33,396 nt of DNA from an uncultured Clostridia bacterium (GTDB lineage: Bacteria > Bacillota > Clostridia > Oscillospirales > CAG-272): NCBI GenBank assembly GCA_904502055.1, contig CAJGDZ010000003.1:1-33396 (forward strand). Reading direction: 5' to 3'. Shown piece by piece: positions 1 through 9,163 of the stretch (positions are counted from its first letter, which is position 1; every line of letters starts with the position of its first letter). The notes below the pieces were generated by a model. It had not been told where the DNA came from, made no database searches, and saw only the letters and a program-made list of their open reading frames with translations. The position numbers and the translations under genes are program-made.

Positions 1-1388
1 GTATCACCAAGGAGCTGAAGGCAACCGGCATCAATCTTGTAAACGCAGGCCCCGAGATGCTGAAGGTCAAGGACGGTCTTCCCACCGTGGTCGGTATCAG
101 CGTTGTGCTTCCTTACATGATCTCGATCGGAACCGGTCGAACCAACACCAGCAACGGCTTTGCCAACAACGATACGATGAACGTCTTCGACCCCGATTTC
201 GTTACCTACGCGAACGAGACCTATGCCAAGGAGGTAGAAAAGAACGGCTATGCCGACAATCCCTTCCTCTTCGGTTATACCTCGGACAACGAGCTGGCTT
301 CGGGTGACGATATCCTTCTTCGTTATCTGACGGTCGACCCCAAGGAGCCGACGGCAGGCTTCTCCTACGCCGTGGCTTGGACCTGGCTTGCCAGAAAGCT
401 TGACAATCCCGCTCCCACGCTTGAGGATCTTTACCGTGTGGATGATTACCAGCAGATCAACGACGAGTTCCTTTCCTTCGTCTACGGTCGTTACTACCGC
501 GTGGTTCGCGAGGCGATCGAGGCGGTTGACCCCAATCATATGTACCTCGGATCGCGTATCAACGGTACACTGTATGACTGCGAGCCCTATCACAGAGTGG
601 CGGGCTACTATCTGGACATTATCACCGCGAACCTCTATGGCGGTCTCAACCCCGATTATGAGAGAATTATCGGCTTCTACCGCAATGCGGGCATTCCCTT
701 TATGGTAACCGAGTTCTTTGCTAAGGGCGAGGACGCGATCGACGCCAACGGATATCCTCTTGCAAACTCCACCGGTGCCGGTCAGGCGGTCAAGACTCAG
801 CAAAACAGAGCCGACTACTATGAGCACTATGCGCTGATCCTTCTGGAATCCAAGGCTTGCGTGGGATGGAGCTGGTACTGCTTCCGCGATAATGACCAGA
901 GTGTCTTTACCTCGGACGGAACCAACCGACTGATCATGCTGAATATGACCTACGGCTCGTCTCCTCACCCGAACACGCTTATGGACATGAACACAGGTAA
1001 GATCTATTCGGCGGCTGAGATCGGAGCTTATACCGAGGTCTACACCGGCGGCGGTATGCACTCCAACCAGAACATCAACAAGGGTCTTTATAACAACACC
1101 TACTGTTCTACCGTTACGGTCTATACCTATGATCCGAACGGTGCGCTGATCAGCTCGCAGGGCTACAATCTTGTCGATCATCCCGACAGCCGCTATCCCG
1201 AGGAGGGAACGGCACTTGAGGCAGAGAACGGCAACCTTTATACCATCGGAACCGCTTCCACCGCCGACGGCGGCTACACCGAGACGATCCTTACGGTATA
1301 CAAGGGACAGTACGTTCAGTTCGCCGATGCCATTAAGAACATCAGCGATCACCTGATCGGCATCGTTTCCTATTTCGACGCAGAGTAA
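1..1388 (+). CDS. Agarase-like clan GH-A glycoside hydrolase, paralogue 1 (5' end outside window)
   Basis: This is the 3' part of a gene whose reading frame is open from base 3, so the ATG at 57 is internal. About 461 residues are visible: the second half of the catalytic barrel and the C-terminal domain. The putative acid/base Glu is in SDNELASG (codon 291-293). The putative nucleophile is in VTEFFAKG (codon 711-713), 140 residues later. Between them is DPNHMYLGSR, a segment typical of agarase-like (GH50-related) enzymes. The motif WYRFRDND of most sisters reads WYCFRDND here (Arg to Cys). After the barrel comes the conserved SNQNINKG segment and a small C-terminal domain ending in YFDAE, with no cell-wall anchor. 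The substrate is unknown; a polysaccharide is inferred from the fold. Whether this copy was secreted cannot be seen. It is followed directly by a terminator. Confidence 0.8.
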   Translation, partial: ITKELKATGINLVNAGPEMLKVKDGLPTVVGISVVLPYMISIGTGRTNTSNGFANNDTMNVFDPDFVTYANETYAKEVEKNGYADNPFLFGYTSDNELASGDDILLRYLTVDPKEPTAGFSYAVAWTWLARKLDNPAPTLEDLYRVDDYQQINDEFLSFVYGRYYRVVREAIEAVDPNHMYLGSRINGTLYDCEPYHRVAGYYLDIITANLYGGLNPDYERIIGFYRNAGIPFMVTEFFAKGEDAIDANGYPLANSTGAGQAVKTQQNRADYYEHYALILLESKACVGWSWYCFRDNDQSVFTSDGTNRLIMLNMTYGSSPHPNTLMDMNTGKIYSAAEIGAYTEVYTGGGMHSNQNINKGLYNNTYCSTVTVYTYDPNGALISSQGYNLVDHPDSRYPEEGTALEAENGNLYTIGTASTADGGYTETILTVYKGQYVQFADAIKNISDHLIGIVSYFDAE

Positions 1389-1400
1389 GTGTATATTTTT

Positions 1401-1428
1401 GGGGGAGTCATCGACTCCCCCTTTTTTT
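1401..1428 (+). terminator. Intrinsic terminator after paralogue 1
   Basis: A perfect 9-bp GC-rich stem (1401-1409 with 1413-1421, three-base loop) is followed by seven T. It starts 12 bases after the stop codon and separates paralogue 1 from the next promoter. Confidence 0.92.
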
Positions 1429-1442
1429 GCGCTGCTTTTTTG

Positions 1443-1511
1443 TTTGCATATGTGTGCAAAAATTTTGGAAATAGGTGATTGTTGGAGCGGATTCGTTGAC
1501 AAATATGCAAA
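1443..1511 (+). promoter_or_regulatory. Candidate operator repeats around the paralogue 2 promoter
   Basis: TTTGCATAT at 1443-1451 is repeated as its exact reverse complement ATATGCAAA at 1503-1511. The match extends loosely to TTTGCATATnTGT on both sides. A further TGCAAA at 1455-1460 makes a 6-bp palindrome with the first copy. The 1503-1511 copy lies in the spacer between the -35 and -10 boxes, where a bound regulator could block RNA polymerase. I did not see the same element in front of the other units, so this is only a candidate. Confidence 0.3.
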
Positions 1512-1524
1512 GAAATGATACAAT
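1496..1524 (+). promoter_or_regulatory. Sigma-A-type promoter of paralogue 2
   Basis: TTGACA (1496-1501), a 17-bp spacer and TACAAT (1519-1524). The start of transcription should fall near 1531, giving a leader of about 50 bases that carries the AGGAGAG ribosome binding site at 1567-1573. Confidence 0.85.
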
Positions 1525-1579
1525 TTTTTTGAAAATGGGTGTTTTTTTGAATTTTTGAATAAAAAAAGGAGAGCAAAAA

Positions 1580-4500
1580 ATGCAAAGTAAGATTTCTCGG
1601 ATCGGCAAGCTTCTTATAGCCGCGCTTCTTTTGGCGCTTATGGCGGCGGGGCTTATGATCACGTCCTCGGCGGCCGACCTTGAGTGGAATCTTCTGACCG
1701 ACGCCGATGCGGGTTATCGGATCGATGACCGAAGAAGCATCTGGAAGAACGGTACGGAGGAGGACGGCACGCCGTATATGTATTACGACAGGCATAGCAA
1801 CAAGGGCGGTGCACTTTACATTTTTGATGATCAGAATATCTTTGGAAGCTATCTGTCCTTCTCGCTGGAGGGTGATTTTTACTTTGATTCCTTCCCCGAG
1901 GGCATTCGCAAGAGCGGAAGCATCGAGTATACGCCCGAACAGCGTCCGCTTTCCTTCCTTTGCTGGATCTACAAGGAGGTCGCGACGGGTAAGGAGACGG
2001 TGTTCAACGCGCTTCGCCTGGACAGCGAGGGCTATATCCATACCGATCAGAACGGTAAGGAAAAGAGCGACGTGCGGCTTGAGACCGGAAAATGGTACAA
2101 CATCCGTTGTGTCTTTTCACCCAAGAACGGCGCGTGCGAGATGATCGTTGACGGCGAGAGAGTGCTGGAGTTCAGCATTGAGCGTTACGATGCAAAAAAA
2201 TATATTTCCAGCGCCGTGCGCTACTTTGACGGCTATTACAACTGGGGGGTCAGGATGAAAAATCTGATCGTCAAGACCGACAGTAACTATACGGTGGAGA
2301 TCAAGCGAGAGGCCGCGGCCGACTATCTGGGCTACCAGACCGCGAAGCCGACGGACGGCACGTTTTCGGCGCGCCTGGTGTTTGGTCTGAACAGTACCGA
2401 CTATAACCGCGTCGGCTATGAGGTCATTTATCTTGCCAAGGACGAGGACGGCAACATTGTGGCCGAGACCCTTTCCAAAAAGGAAAAGGTGATCTACGAG
2501 TCCATTCTGGATGCGGACGGCAACTCCTGCAACGTGAAGGACACCTTTGGCTACGCGTATGCGGCGGCCATTGAGATCCCGGAGCTTCCGTTTGACCCGT
2601 TGAGCGGCGGCTTCCAGCTGGTGGTACGCCCCTTTGTGCTCGGTATGGACGGCATTCGCCGCTACGGACGCGCGACCACGCTTTACAATACCTCCGAGAC
2701 GGACGAGGACGGATACCCGATCTTTGACCGAATGAACGTGAGCAAGACCGTGATCGGGGCAACGGATGATACCTACATTTTCAACGGAAGCGGTGACCGC
2801 AAGATGGCGGATTACGGCGCCGAAGCGCTTTTGTCGATCCGAAACCCGGGCGGCGAGCAATCCAGCCAGTACCGCGCGGCTTACTTCAAGTTCAAGCTGA
2901 GCGAGGACGTGGTTAATATGCTGGAGACCGCCTCCTCCGCTACGCTTCGCGTGTATATGAACTCGCACGAGAACAACAGCACCCGAAAGGCCTACGACCT
3001 GATGGTACACGGCGCGGGTACGGGCTGGAGTGAGTCGGAGCTGAATTACAGCAACAGTCAGGCGCTGGCGCCCGCTTACGACAAGATCTACGAGGGTCCG
3101 TATGAGCTGGGCAACTACTTCACGGTGGACGTTTTGGACTATCTGTGTGAGCAGATCATCGATGAGGACGGCACCAAGACTGTGGCCTTCCGTCTGACCA
3201 CCACGGCTCACGATGACGTCATTGCTGCTTATATTGCCTCCAAGGAGTCGGACTATGAGCCGATCCTTGAGATCAAGAACTCGATGTATGAGCAGGAGCT
3301 CAACCTCTCCAAGCTTGCCAATGCCGGCTACGAGCCCTGGGGCTATGCCGAGTACCTGGTGAACGATTGGTTTGACAACCTCAGAGACAAGGTGTATCCC
3401 AAGGACGCCAACGGCGATCTCATTTATTATGACGATTACGGTACCTTCACCTCCGAGGGCTACGGCGAATCCTCGCCCGCCGGCGATTACACCGTGCCCG
3501 TCAAGTGGAAGCACGGTACGATTTGGACAAGAGAGGCGACAAACGGATATCAGGTGACCGAGAACAAGTGGGAGACTGCGCGCTTTGCCCGTACGCTAAG
3601 CACTCTTGGCTCGAGCACGGCGGTCAACTTCCTGGAGACCGACCTTGGTGGGCTGATCACCGAGTACGACGTGTACGGCGGCATTACCAATGCCGGCTTC
3701 ACGGGGCAGGCAACCGGCTTCTTCCACACCGAAAGACACGGGGAGCGCATCTACGTGATCGACCCCTTGGGCAACCCCTTCTTTGCGGTGGGCGTTAATA
3801 CCGTAAATCTTGGTGCAACACAGAACCAGAAGGACTACACCATAGCCGCCTACGGTCTTGAGGAGGTTTATTTTGAGCGCATTACCCGTTCGCTTCGGGA
3901 AATGGGCGTAAACCTTACTGCCGAGAGTCCGCAGGATGACCTTCTTAATGTGGAAAACGGGCTTTCCTGCGTGGTCAATTTGAATCTGATGGTCAACTAT
4001 ATGTCGAAGATCGGATATAAGAGCGACTACGTCTTCAATGCCTTTGACCCCGACTTCGTAAGAGAGGCCAACGAGCAGGCGGCGTCCATCATTACCGGCG
4101 GCGGTTATGCCGAGAATTCGCGTGTATTCGCGTACACGACCGATAACGAGCTTCCCTCGGGCAACGATATTTTGACACGCTATCTGATGCTTAAGCCCGA
4201 CGAGGATACGTCGGTAAGCTTCTCGTACGCTACGGCATGGGCGTGGCTGGCAAGAAGAATGAACACTCCAAATCCCACGTTGGCCGAATACAGCCGGTCG
4301 CCCGAGCTTGCGCAGATGAACAGTGAGTTCCTTTGCTTCCTTTACAGTACATATTACCGCATTTCGCGTGATGCCATCAAGGCGGTTGACCAAAACCATA
4401 TGTATATCGGCTCACGTGTCAACGGCACCTGCTATACCGACGAGGGCTATCACAGAGCCGCAGGCTACTTCCTTGATGTGATCTCCGTGAACCTTTACAA

Positions 4501-5236
4501 CGGTCTCAGCCCCGCGGCTTCCATTCTTACCGATTTCTACCGCAACACGGGCAAGCCCTTCATGGTGACCGAGTTCTTCGCCAAGGGTATGGATTCGATG
4601 GATGCCAACGGCTTTAAGCTTGCCAACTCCACGGGCGCCGGTATCCTTGTGTATACGCAGGAGGACCGAGCCGAGTATTATGAGCACTATACGATGAATC
4701 TCTTGCAGGCCAAGGCGTGTGTGGGATGGGTATGGTACCGATTCCGCGATAACGACCAGGGCATTTACAGTACGGGTGATAACAAGATGATCATGCTTCA
4801 CGTGGACTATACGCTGCGCGAGCCGACCACCTTTATGGATGAGGAGGGGAACATCCTTCCCGTGGCCGAGGTTGGGGACTACGTAACCGTCTACACGGGT
4901 GAGAAGATCGCCTCCAACCAGAACATCAACAAGGGCTTCTTCAATTCCGATTTTTCGTCGGTCGTTACGGTTTATGAGTACGGTAAGGACGGCACGCTGA
5001 TCCGCTCGATGGGCTACGAGATCGAGAAGCCCGAGAGCGAGGACGTGGCTGACGGAACGCAGCTTGTCGGCAAGGACGGCACGGTATACATCACGGGAAC
5101 GGTGAAGGGAGCCGATGGCGGCTACACCGAGACCGTGCTTACGGTCTACGAAGGAAAGTATCTGGCGCTTGCCCGCTCGATCCGCAAAATGAGCGATCAT
5201 TTGATCGGTCTTATTGAGTATTTTTCCGAGGAATAA
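1580..5236 (+). CDS. Secreted multidomain agarase-like clan GH-A glycoside hydrolase, paralogue 2
   Basis: This 1218-residue protein is best described as a secreted polysaccharide hydrolase of unknown substrate. Residues 1-31/32 are a signal peptide (basic start, Leu/Ala core, SSAA cleavage site). Residues ~34-235 form a concanavalin-A/LamG-like domain (SLEGDFYFDSFP, LETGKWYNIRCVF, RYFDGYYNWGVRMKNL). A small beta domain (~237-385) ends near VVRPFVLGMDGIRRYG. A DNRLRE/CBM96-like domain (~390-570) carries DDTYIFN, AAYFKFKL and ATLRVYM. The barrel begins about 580 (YEPWGYAE), with IDPLGNPFFAVGVNTV near 730. The putative acid/base is Glu857 (TDNELPSG) and the putative nucleophile is Glu998 (VTEFFAKG). 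A C-terminal domain follows SNQNINKG (~1111). There is no LPXTG or membrane anchor. The start is fixed by AGGAGAG seven bases upstream. It forms a single-gene unit with its own promoter and terminator. The GH-A assignment is firm in my view; the GH50-like label is tentative. Confidence 0.85.
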   Translation: MQSKISRIGKLLIAALLLALMAAGLMITSSAADLEWNLLTDADAGYRIDDRRSIWKNGTEEDGTPYMYYDRHSNKGGALYIFDDQNIFGSYLSFSLEGDFYFDSFPEGIRKSGSIEYTPEQRPLSFLCWIYKEVATGKETVFNALRLDSEGYIHTDQNGKEKSDVRLETGKWYNIRCVFSPKNGACEMIVDGERVLEFSIERYDAKKYISSAVRYFDGYYNWGVRMKNLIVKTDSNYTVEIKREAAADYLGYQTAKPTDGTFSARLVFGLNSTDYNRVGYEVIYLAKDEDGNIVAETLSKKEKVIYESILDADGNSCNVKDTFGYAYAAAIEIPELPFDPLSGGFQLVVRPFVLGMDGIRRYGRATTLYNTSETDEDGYPIFDRMNVSKTVIGATDDTYIFNGSGDRKMADYGAEALLSIRNPGGEQSSQYRAAYFKFKLSEDVVNMLETASSATLRVYMNSHENNSTRKAYDLMVHGAGTGWSESELNYSNSQALAPAYDKIYEGPYELGNYFTVDVLDYLCEQIIDEDGTKTVAFRLTTTAHDDVIAAYIASKESDYEPILEIKNSMYEQELNLSKLANAGYEPWGYAEYLVNDWFDNLRDKVYPKDANGDLIYYDDYGTFTSEGYGESSPAGDYTVPVKWKHGTIWTREATNGYQVTENKWETARFARTLSTLGSSTAVNFLETDLGGLITEYDVYGGITNAGFTGQATGFFHTERHGERIYVIDPLGNPFFAVGVNTVNLGATQNQKDYTIAAYGLEEVYFERITRSLREMGVNLTAESPQDDLLNVENGLSCVVNLNLMVNYMSKIGYKSDYVFNAFDPDFVREANEQAASIITGGGYAENSRVFAYTTDNELPSGNDILTRYLMLKPDEDTSVSFSYATAWAWLARRMNTPNPTLAEYSRSPELAQMNSEFLCFLYSTYYRISRDAIKAVDQNHMYIGSRVNGTCYTDEGYHRAAGYFLDVISVNLYNGLSPAASILTDFYRNTGKPFMVTEFFAKGMDSMDANGFKLANSTGAGILVYTQEDRAEYYEHYTMNLLQAKACVGWVWYRFRDNDQGIYSTGDNKMIMLHVDYTLREPTTFMDEEGNILPVAEVGDYVTVYTGEKIASNQNINKGFFNSDFSSVVTVYEYGKDGTLIRSMGYEIEKPESEDVADGTQLVGKDGTVYITGTVKGADGGYTETVLTVYEGKYLALARSIRKMSDHLIGLIEYFSEE

Positions 5237-5242
5237 TTTTGG

Positions 5243-5271
5243 AGGGTCCTGCCGATTTGGCAGGACCCTTT
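5243..5271 (+). terminator. Terminator hairpin after paralogue 2
   Basis: A perfect 11-bp GC-rich stem (5243-5253 with 5259-5269) with a five-base loop, seven bases after the stop codon. The T tract is short (TTT, then TGCGTCTTGTT), so termination may be incomplete. Confidence 0.75.
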
Positions 5272-5315
5272 GCGTCTTGTTATATATATCCAAAAACAGT
5301 AAGAGAACTCTGTCA

Positions 5316-5351
5316 AAAACCGCCAAAAATCAAACGACTTTTGGCGGTTTT
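5316..5351 (+). terminator. Second hairpin, abutting the paralogue 3 promoter
   Basis: A 13-bp perfect stem, AAAACCGCCAAAA at 5316-5328 with its complement at 5339-5351 and a ten-base loop. The right arm ends in TTTT, so it can act as a second terminator behind the one at 5243. It stops one base before the -35 box at 5353, so it could also affect promoter access. Confidence 0.6.
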
Positions 5352-5352
5352 A

Positions 5353-5381
5353 TTGACAAATTCTTTTTAGAATGTTATACT
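5353..5381 (+). promoter_or_regulatory. Sigma-A-type promoter of the paralogue 3-4-5 unit
   Basis: TTGACA (5353-5358), a 17-bp spacer and TATACT (5376-5381). It lies about 50 bases ahead of the chosen start at 5434. Confidence 0.85.
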
Positions 5382-5433
5382 TTATGTGATTATAAATCAT
5401 CGGAATTTTCAAGATTTAAGGAGAATGAACTTG

Positions 5434-8400
5434 ATGAAAAATGTGATGGCAAAGGCCGCTCGGCTGCTTCTGGTCGCGGTGCTTATGGCGGTGACCCTGC
5501 TTGCCTGTATGCTGGCGGCGTCGGCGGAGGATCTGGAATGGAATCTGCTGACCGATACCGACTCGGGCTACCGTATCCGACACGCGCATACGCCGTATAA
5601 GAGTGGCACGGAGGCCGACGGCACGCCGTATATGTATAACCAGAACGGCAAGCCCAACGGCATGTATATTTATGACGATCAGAACATTCTGGGAAGCTTC
5701 AGCACCTTCTCGCTGGAGGGAGATTTTTATTTTGACTCCTTCCCCACGGGCACTCGCCCCGAAAAAGATGCCGTGCACACACCCAAAACGCGTCCGCTTT
5801 CCTTCCTGTGTTGGTTGTATAACGATATCGAGACGGGGGTTACCACGGAGTTTAACGCGCTTCGTATCGATGACGAGGGCTATCTGTATACCGAGAACGA
5901 TGCGGTCGGAAAGACCGATGTGCAGCTTGAGACCGGAAAATGGTACAACATTCGCTGCGTTTTCTCTCCCAGAAACGGCGCGAGTGAGATCTTTATCAAC
6001 GGCGAGAAGGCTCTGGACTTCAGCTTTACGCGTTTTGAGATGACCAAGCACGTCTCGGGCGGTGTTCGTTATTTTGACGGCTATTATAACTACGACGTCA
6101 AGATGAAGAACCTCTTAGTCAAGACCAACAGTGAGTATACGCTTTCGCTCTCCCGTGAGAAGTCGGCCGAGTTTTTCGGCTATCAGACCACAATGCCGGA
6201 GGACGGAACCTTTTCGGCACGCTTGCTTTTGAGCCTGGACAGTCTGGATTATAACCGCGTCGGCTACGAGGTGATTATGCTTGGCTACGACGTGGATGGA
6301 AATCTCGTTTCCGAGGGTCTTTCGGCAAGAAGCAAGGAGGTTTATGACTGCCTGCTTTCGTCCGACGGCATCTTCTACACCGCGGATGAGTTCGGCATTC
6401 CCTATATGGCGGCGCTGAAGATCGAGGATCTGCCCGCCGAGCCGACGGGCGACTTCTTTGAGCTGGTGGTGCGCCCCTATGTGCTCGGTATGGACGGCAT
6501 TCGCCGCTACGGACTTTCGACCTCACTGACCTACACCTACGATTTTGATGAAGAGGGCTATCCCTTGCTTTCCAAGGCGCAAGGAAAGAGGATCACGGTA
6601 GAGGGTACGGACGATACCTACGTTTACAACAACGAAACGACCCGTTCTGCCAATTACGGCTCGCAGGCTCAGCTTCAGGTCCGCAATCCGAGCGACGAGA
6701 GTGCGTTTCTGTTCCGCGCAGCTTACTACAAGTTTACGCTGAGCGCCGAGGCTGTGAAGGCTCTGGATTCGGCGGCAAGCGCCAAGCTTTGCGTTTACAT
6801 TCAGGCGATGGAGAACAACGCCTCGCGTAAGCGTTACGATATGATGATCCACGCCACGGGCACCGATTGGACCGAGAACGAATTGAATTTCAACAACAGC
6901 AAGACGCTTGCCGCGCTACAGGAGGAGCTGTATCACGGCGACTTTGCGGTGGGAAGCTTTTCCGAGTTTGAGATCTTGCCGTATCTGAAGGAGCAGCTGC
7001 CCGATGCGGACGGCACGCTGACCGTTTCCTTCCGTTTTACCAACGAGGGACACGCGGATGCGCTTCTTGCGTATTTCTGTGCAAAGGAATCGGGCAACAT
7101 TCCGCACATCAAGATCGAAAATTCCTTGTATACCATCAATCTGGTTCCCGAAAAGACCTTCAACCACGGCTACGAGCCTTGGGGCTATGCGGAGAGCCTG
7201 GTAAACGAATGGTTTGACGACCTGAAGGATAAGATCTACCCGACGGATGAAAACGGAAACCCCCTTTATTACGATGAGTTTGGCCGTTTTGCTCCCGAGG
7301 GCTATAATGCTACGGCGGCAACGGGTGATTTCACCCGCGAATTCAAATGGAAGGACGGCACGGTTTGGTCGCAGAATGCGGCAACCGGCTATAAGGAGCC
7401 TGACAGTGCCTTCAGCGCCAACAAGTTCGGTCGCACGCTTGCCACGCTCGGTACGAGTACGGCAAACGCCTTCCTTTCCTCGGAATACGCCGATGTGATC
7501 ACGGAATACGACATTTACGGCGGTATCGCCAATGCGGGCTTTAAGGGCGAGGTGACGGGCTATTTCCATACCGAGAAGATCGGGGAGAGAATCTACATCA
7601 TAGACCCCCTTGGCAATCCCTTCTTCGCAATGGGTGCTAATACCGTTTGTATCGGCGACTCCTTCAATCATCCGGGCTATTCGGTTGCCAAGTACGGCGA
7701 CGAGGCCGGCTTCTATAAGGGCATCTCGGCCGAACTGAAGGAGTCGGGCGTCAACCTTGTGTGGGTGGCACCGCAGGCTGACAACGATCAGCTTCTCCGC
7801 GTTAAGGACGGTCTTTCGGTGGTGGTTTCGGTCAAGGGTGTTGGCTCATATATGTCGGAGCTCGGACGCTCACAGGTGAGTGAGGGTCTGTATCCGCACA
7901 ACAACACCATCAACGTATTTGATCCTGACTTTGTCACCTCAACCTTTAAGAAAAATGCGGAGCTGATCATCGAGGGCAGCTATTCCACGCTTCCGCGCGT
8001 CTTTGGCTACATTGCAGACAACGAGCTTCCCTCGGGCGTGACGCTTCTGGAGCGCTATCTGACGCTGGATACCGCCGAGCCGACCAACGCCTTCTCCTAC
8101 GCGACGGCGTGGGCGTGGCTGGCAAGACGTATGGATACCGCGTATCCGACGCTTGACGCGTATCGGAGCTCGCCCGACAAGGACGCGATGAACAGCGAAT
8201 TCCTCAGCTTTATGTATGCCAGAGCTTATAAGGTCATCGGCGATTCCATTCGTGCAGTCGACCCCAATCATATGTATATGGGCTCGCGCGTGCACGGTCT
8301 TTGCATGACCAACGAGGGCTATCTCCGCGCGGCGGGACACTTCCTGGACATTTTGACCGTTAACCTTTACGGCGGTCTCAATCCGAATGCCGAGACCATC

Positions 8401-9123
8401 TCCAACTTCTACCATTATTCGGGTATCCCCTTCATCGTGACCGAGTTCTTTGCCAAGGGTATGGATGCCGTTGACGCTAACGGCTACCCGCTTGCCAACT
8501 CGACGGGCGCGGGTATTCTGGTGGAGACGCAAAAGGACAGAGCCGATTACTACGAGCATTACGCGCTGGCTATGCTGGAGGCAAAATCCTGCGTGGGTTG
8601 GACGTGGTACCGCTTCCGCGATAACGACCAAGGGGTGTATCAGCCGGTCGGCAGCGACCAAAAGCTGATCATGCTGTATATGTATTATGGCGAGAATCCG
8701 CGCCCGTTTACCTTTATGGACGTGGAGACCGGAAAGATCCTTCCGGCGTCCCAGGTGGGCGAGTACACAACCGTTTACCGTGGCGAGGCGCTGGCATCCA
8801 ACCAGAATGTCAATAAGGGTCTTTACAACAGCAATATGTCTACAACCGTCACGGAGTATACCTATGACAAGAACGGAAAGCTCCTGAGCTCCGAGGTCTT
8901 TGCGGTGCGATCGCACTACGATGACGAGGCAAGAGAGGGCGACCTTCTGATCTCGACTGACGGAAGGACCGCTTACATCATCGGCCGTCAGGACAACAAC
9001 GACGGATCTTACACCGAGACCGTGATGACTACCTACGAGGGAAGATACGTGGAGCTTACCGCGGCCATTCGCTCGATCGGCGACCATCTGATGGGTCTTG
9101 TGAAATACTTCGACGCAAAATAA
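5434..9123 (+). CDS. Secreted multidomain agarase-like clan GH-A glycoside hydrolase, paralogue 3
   Basis: The protein has 1229 residues and the same order as paralogue 2: signal peptide, ConA/LamG-like domain, small beta domain, DNRLRE-like domain, barrel and C-terminal domain. I chose ATG 5434 because AAGGAG (5418-5423) sits ten bases before it. ATG 5386 lies too close to the -10 box and ATG 5425 is too close to the ribosome binding site. The signal peptide is residues 1-31 (LAASA, then EDLEWN). Its core contains LLAC with Cys25, a lipobox-like string absent from the sister proteins, so a lipoprotein form is possible but less likely. The putative acid/base is Glu864 (ADNELPSG) and the putative nucleophile is Glu1004 (VTEFFAKG). 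DPNHMYMGSR is intact. It is the first gene of a three-gene unit with two non-secreted paralogues. Confidence 0.85.
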   Translation: MKNVMAKAARLLLVAVLMAVTLLACMLAASAEDLEWNLLTDTDSGYRIRHAHTPYKSGTEADGTPYMYNQNGKPNGMYIYDDQNILGSFSTFSLEGDFYFDSFPTGTRPEKDAVHTPKTRPLSFLCWLYNDIETGVTTEFNALRIDDEGYLYTENDAVGKTDVQLETGKWYNIRCVFSPRNGASEIFINGEKALDFSFTRFEMTKHVSGGVRYFDGYYNYDVKMKNLLVKTNSEYTLSLSREKSAEFFGYQTTMPEDGTFSARLLLSLDSLDYNRVGYEVIMLGYDVDGNLVSEGLSARSKEVYDCLLSSDGIFYTADEFGIPYMAALKIEDLPAEPTGDFFELVVRPYVLGMDGIRRYGLSTSLTYTYDFDEEGYPLLSKAQGKRITVEGTDDTYVYNNETTRSANYGSQAQLQVRNPSDESAFLFRAAYYKFTLSAEAVKALDSAASAKLCVYIQAMENNASRKRYDMMIHATGTDWTENELNFNNSKTLAALQEELYHGDFAVGSFSEFEILPYLKEQLPDADGTLTVSFRFTNEGHADALLAYFCAKESGNIPHIKIENSLYTINLVPEKTFNHGYEPWGYAESLVNEWFDDLKDKIYPTDENGNPLYYDEFGRFAPEGYNATAATGDFTREFKWKDGTVWSQNAATGYKEPDSAFSANKFGRTLATLGTSTANAFLSSEYADVITEYDIYGGIANAGFKGEVTGYFHTEKIGERIYIIDPLGNPFFAMGANTVCIGDSFNHPGYSVAKYGDEAGFYKGISAELKESGVNLVWVAPQADNDQLLRVKDGLSVVVSVKGVGSYMSELGRSQVSEGLYPHNNTINVFDPDFVTSTFKKNAELIIEGSYSTLPRVFGYIADNELPSGVTLLERYLTLDTAEPTNAFSYATAWAWLARRMDTAYPTLDAYRSSPDKDAMNSEFLSFMYARAYKVIGDSIRAVDPNHMYMGSRVHGLCMTNEGYLRAAGHFLDILTVNLYGGLNPNAETISNFYHYSGIPFIVTEFFAKGMDAVDANGYPLANSTGAGILVETQKDRADYYEHYALAMLEAKSCVGWTWYRFRDNDQGVYQPVGSDQKLIMLYMYYGENPRPFTFMDVETGKILPASQVGEYTTVYRGEALASNQNVNKGLYNSNMSTTVTEYTYDKNGKLLSSEVFAVRSHYDDEAREGDLLISTDGRTAYIIGRQDNNDGSYTETVMTTYEGRYVELTAAIRSIGDHLMGLVKYFDAK

Positions 9124-9133
9124 AACAAAAATT

Positions 9134-9163
9134 GGGGCTGTTACAAGAATTGAAAACAGCCCC
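9134..9163 (+). terminator. Hairpin without T tract between paralogues 3 and 4
   Basis: A 9-bp stem (GGGGCTGTT at 9134-9142, AACAGCCCC at 9155-9163) ten bases after the stop codon. No T run follows and I find no promoter before paralogue 4. It is more likely a partial attenuator or an mRNA-stabilising or processing hairpin inside an operon than a full terminator. Confidence 0.5.
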
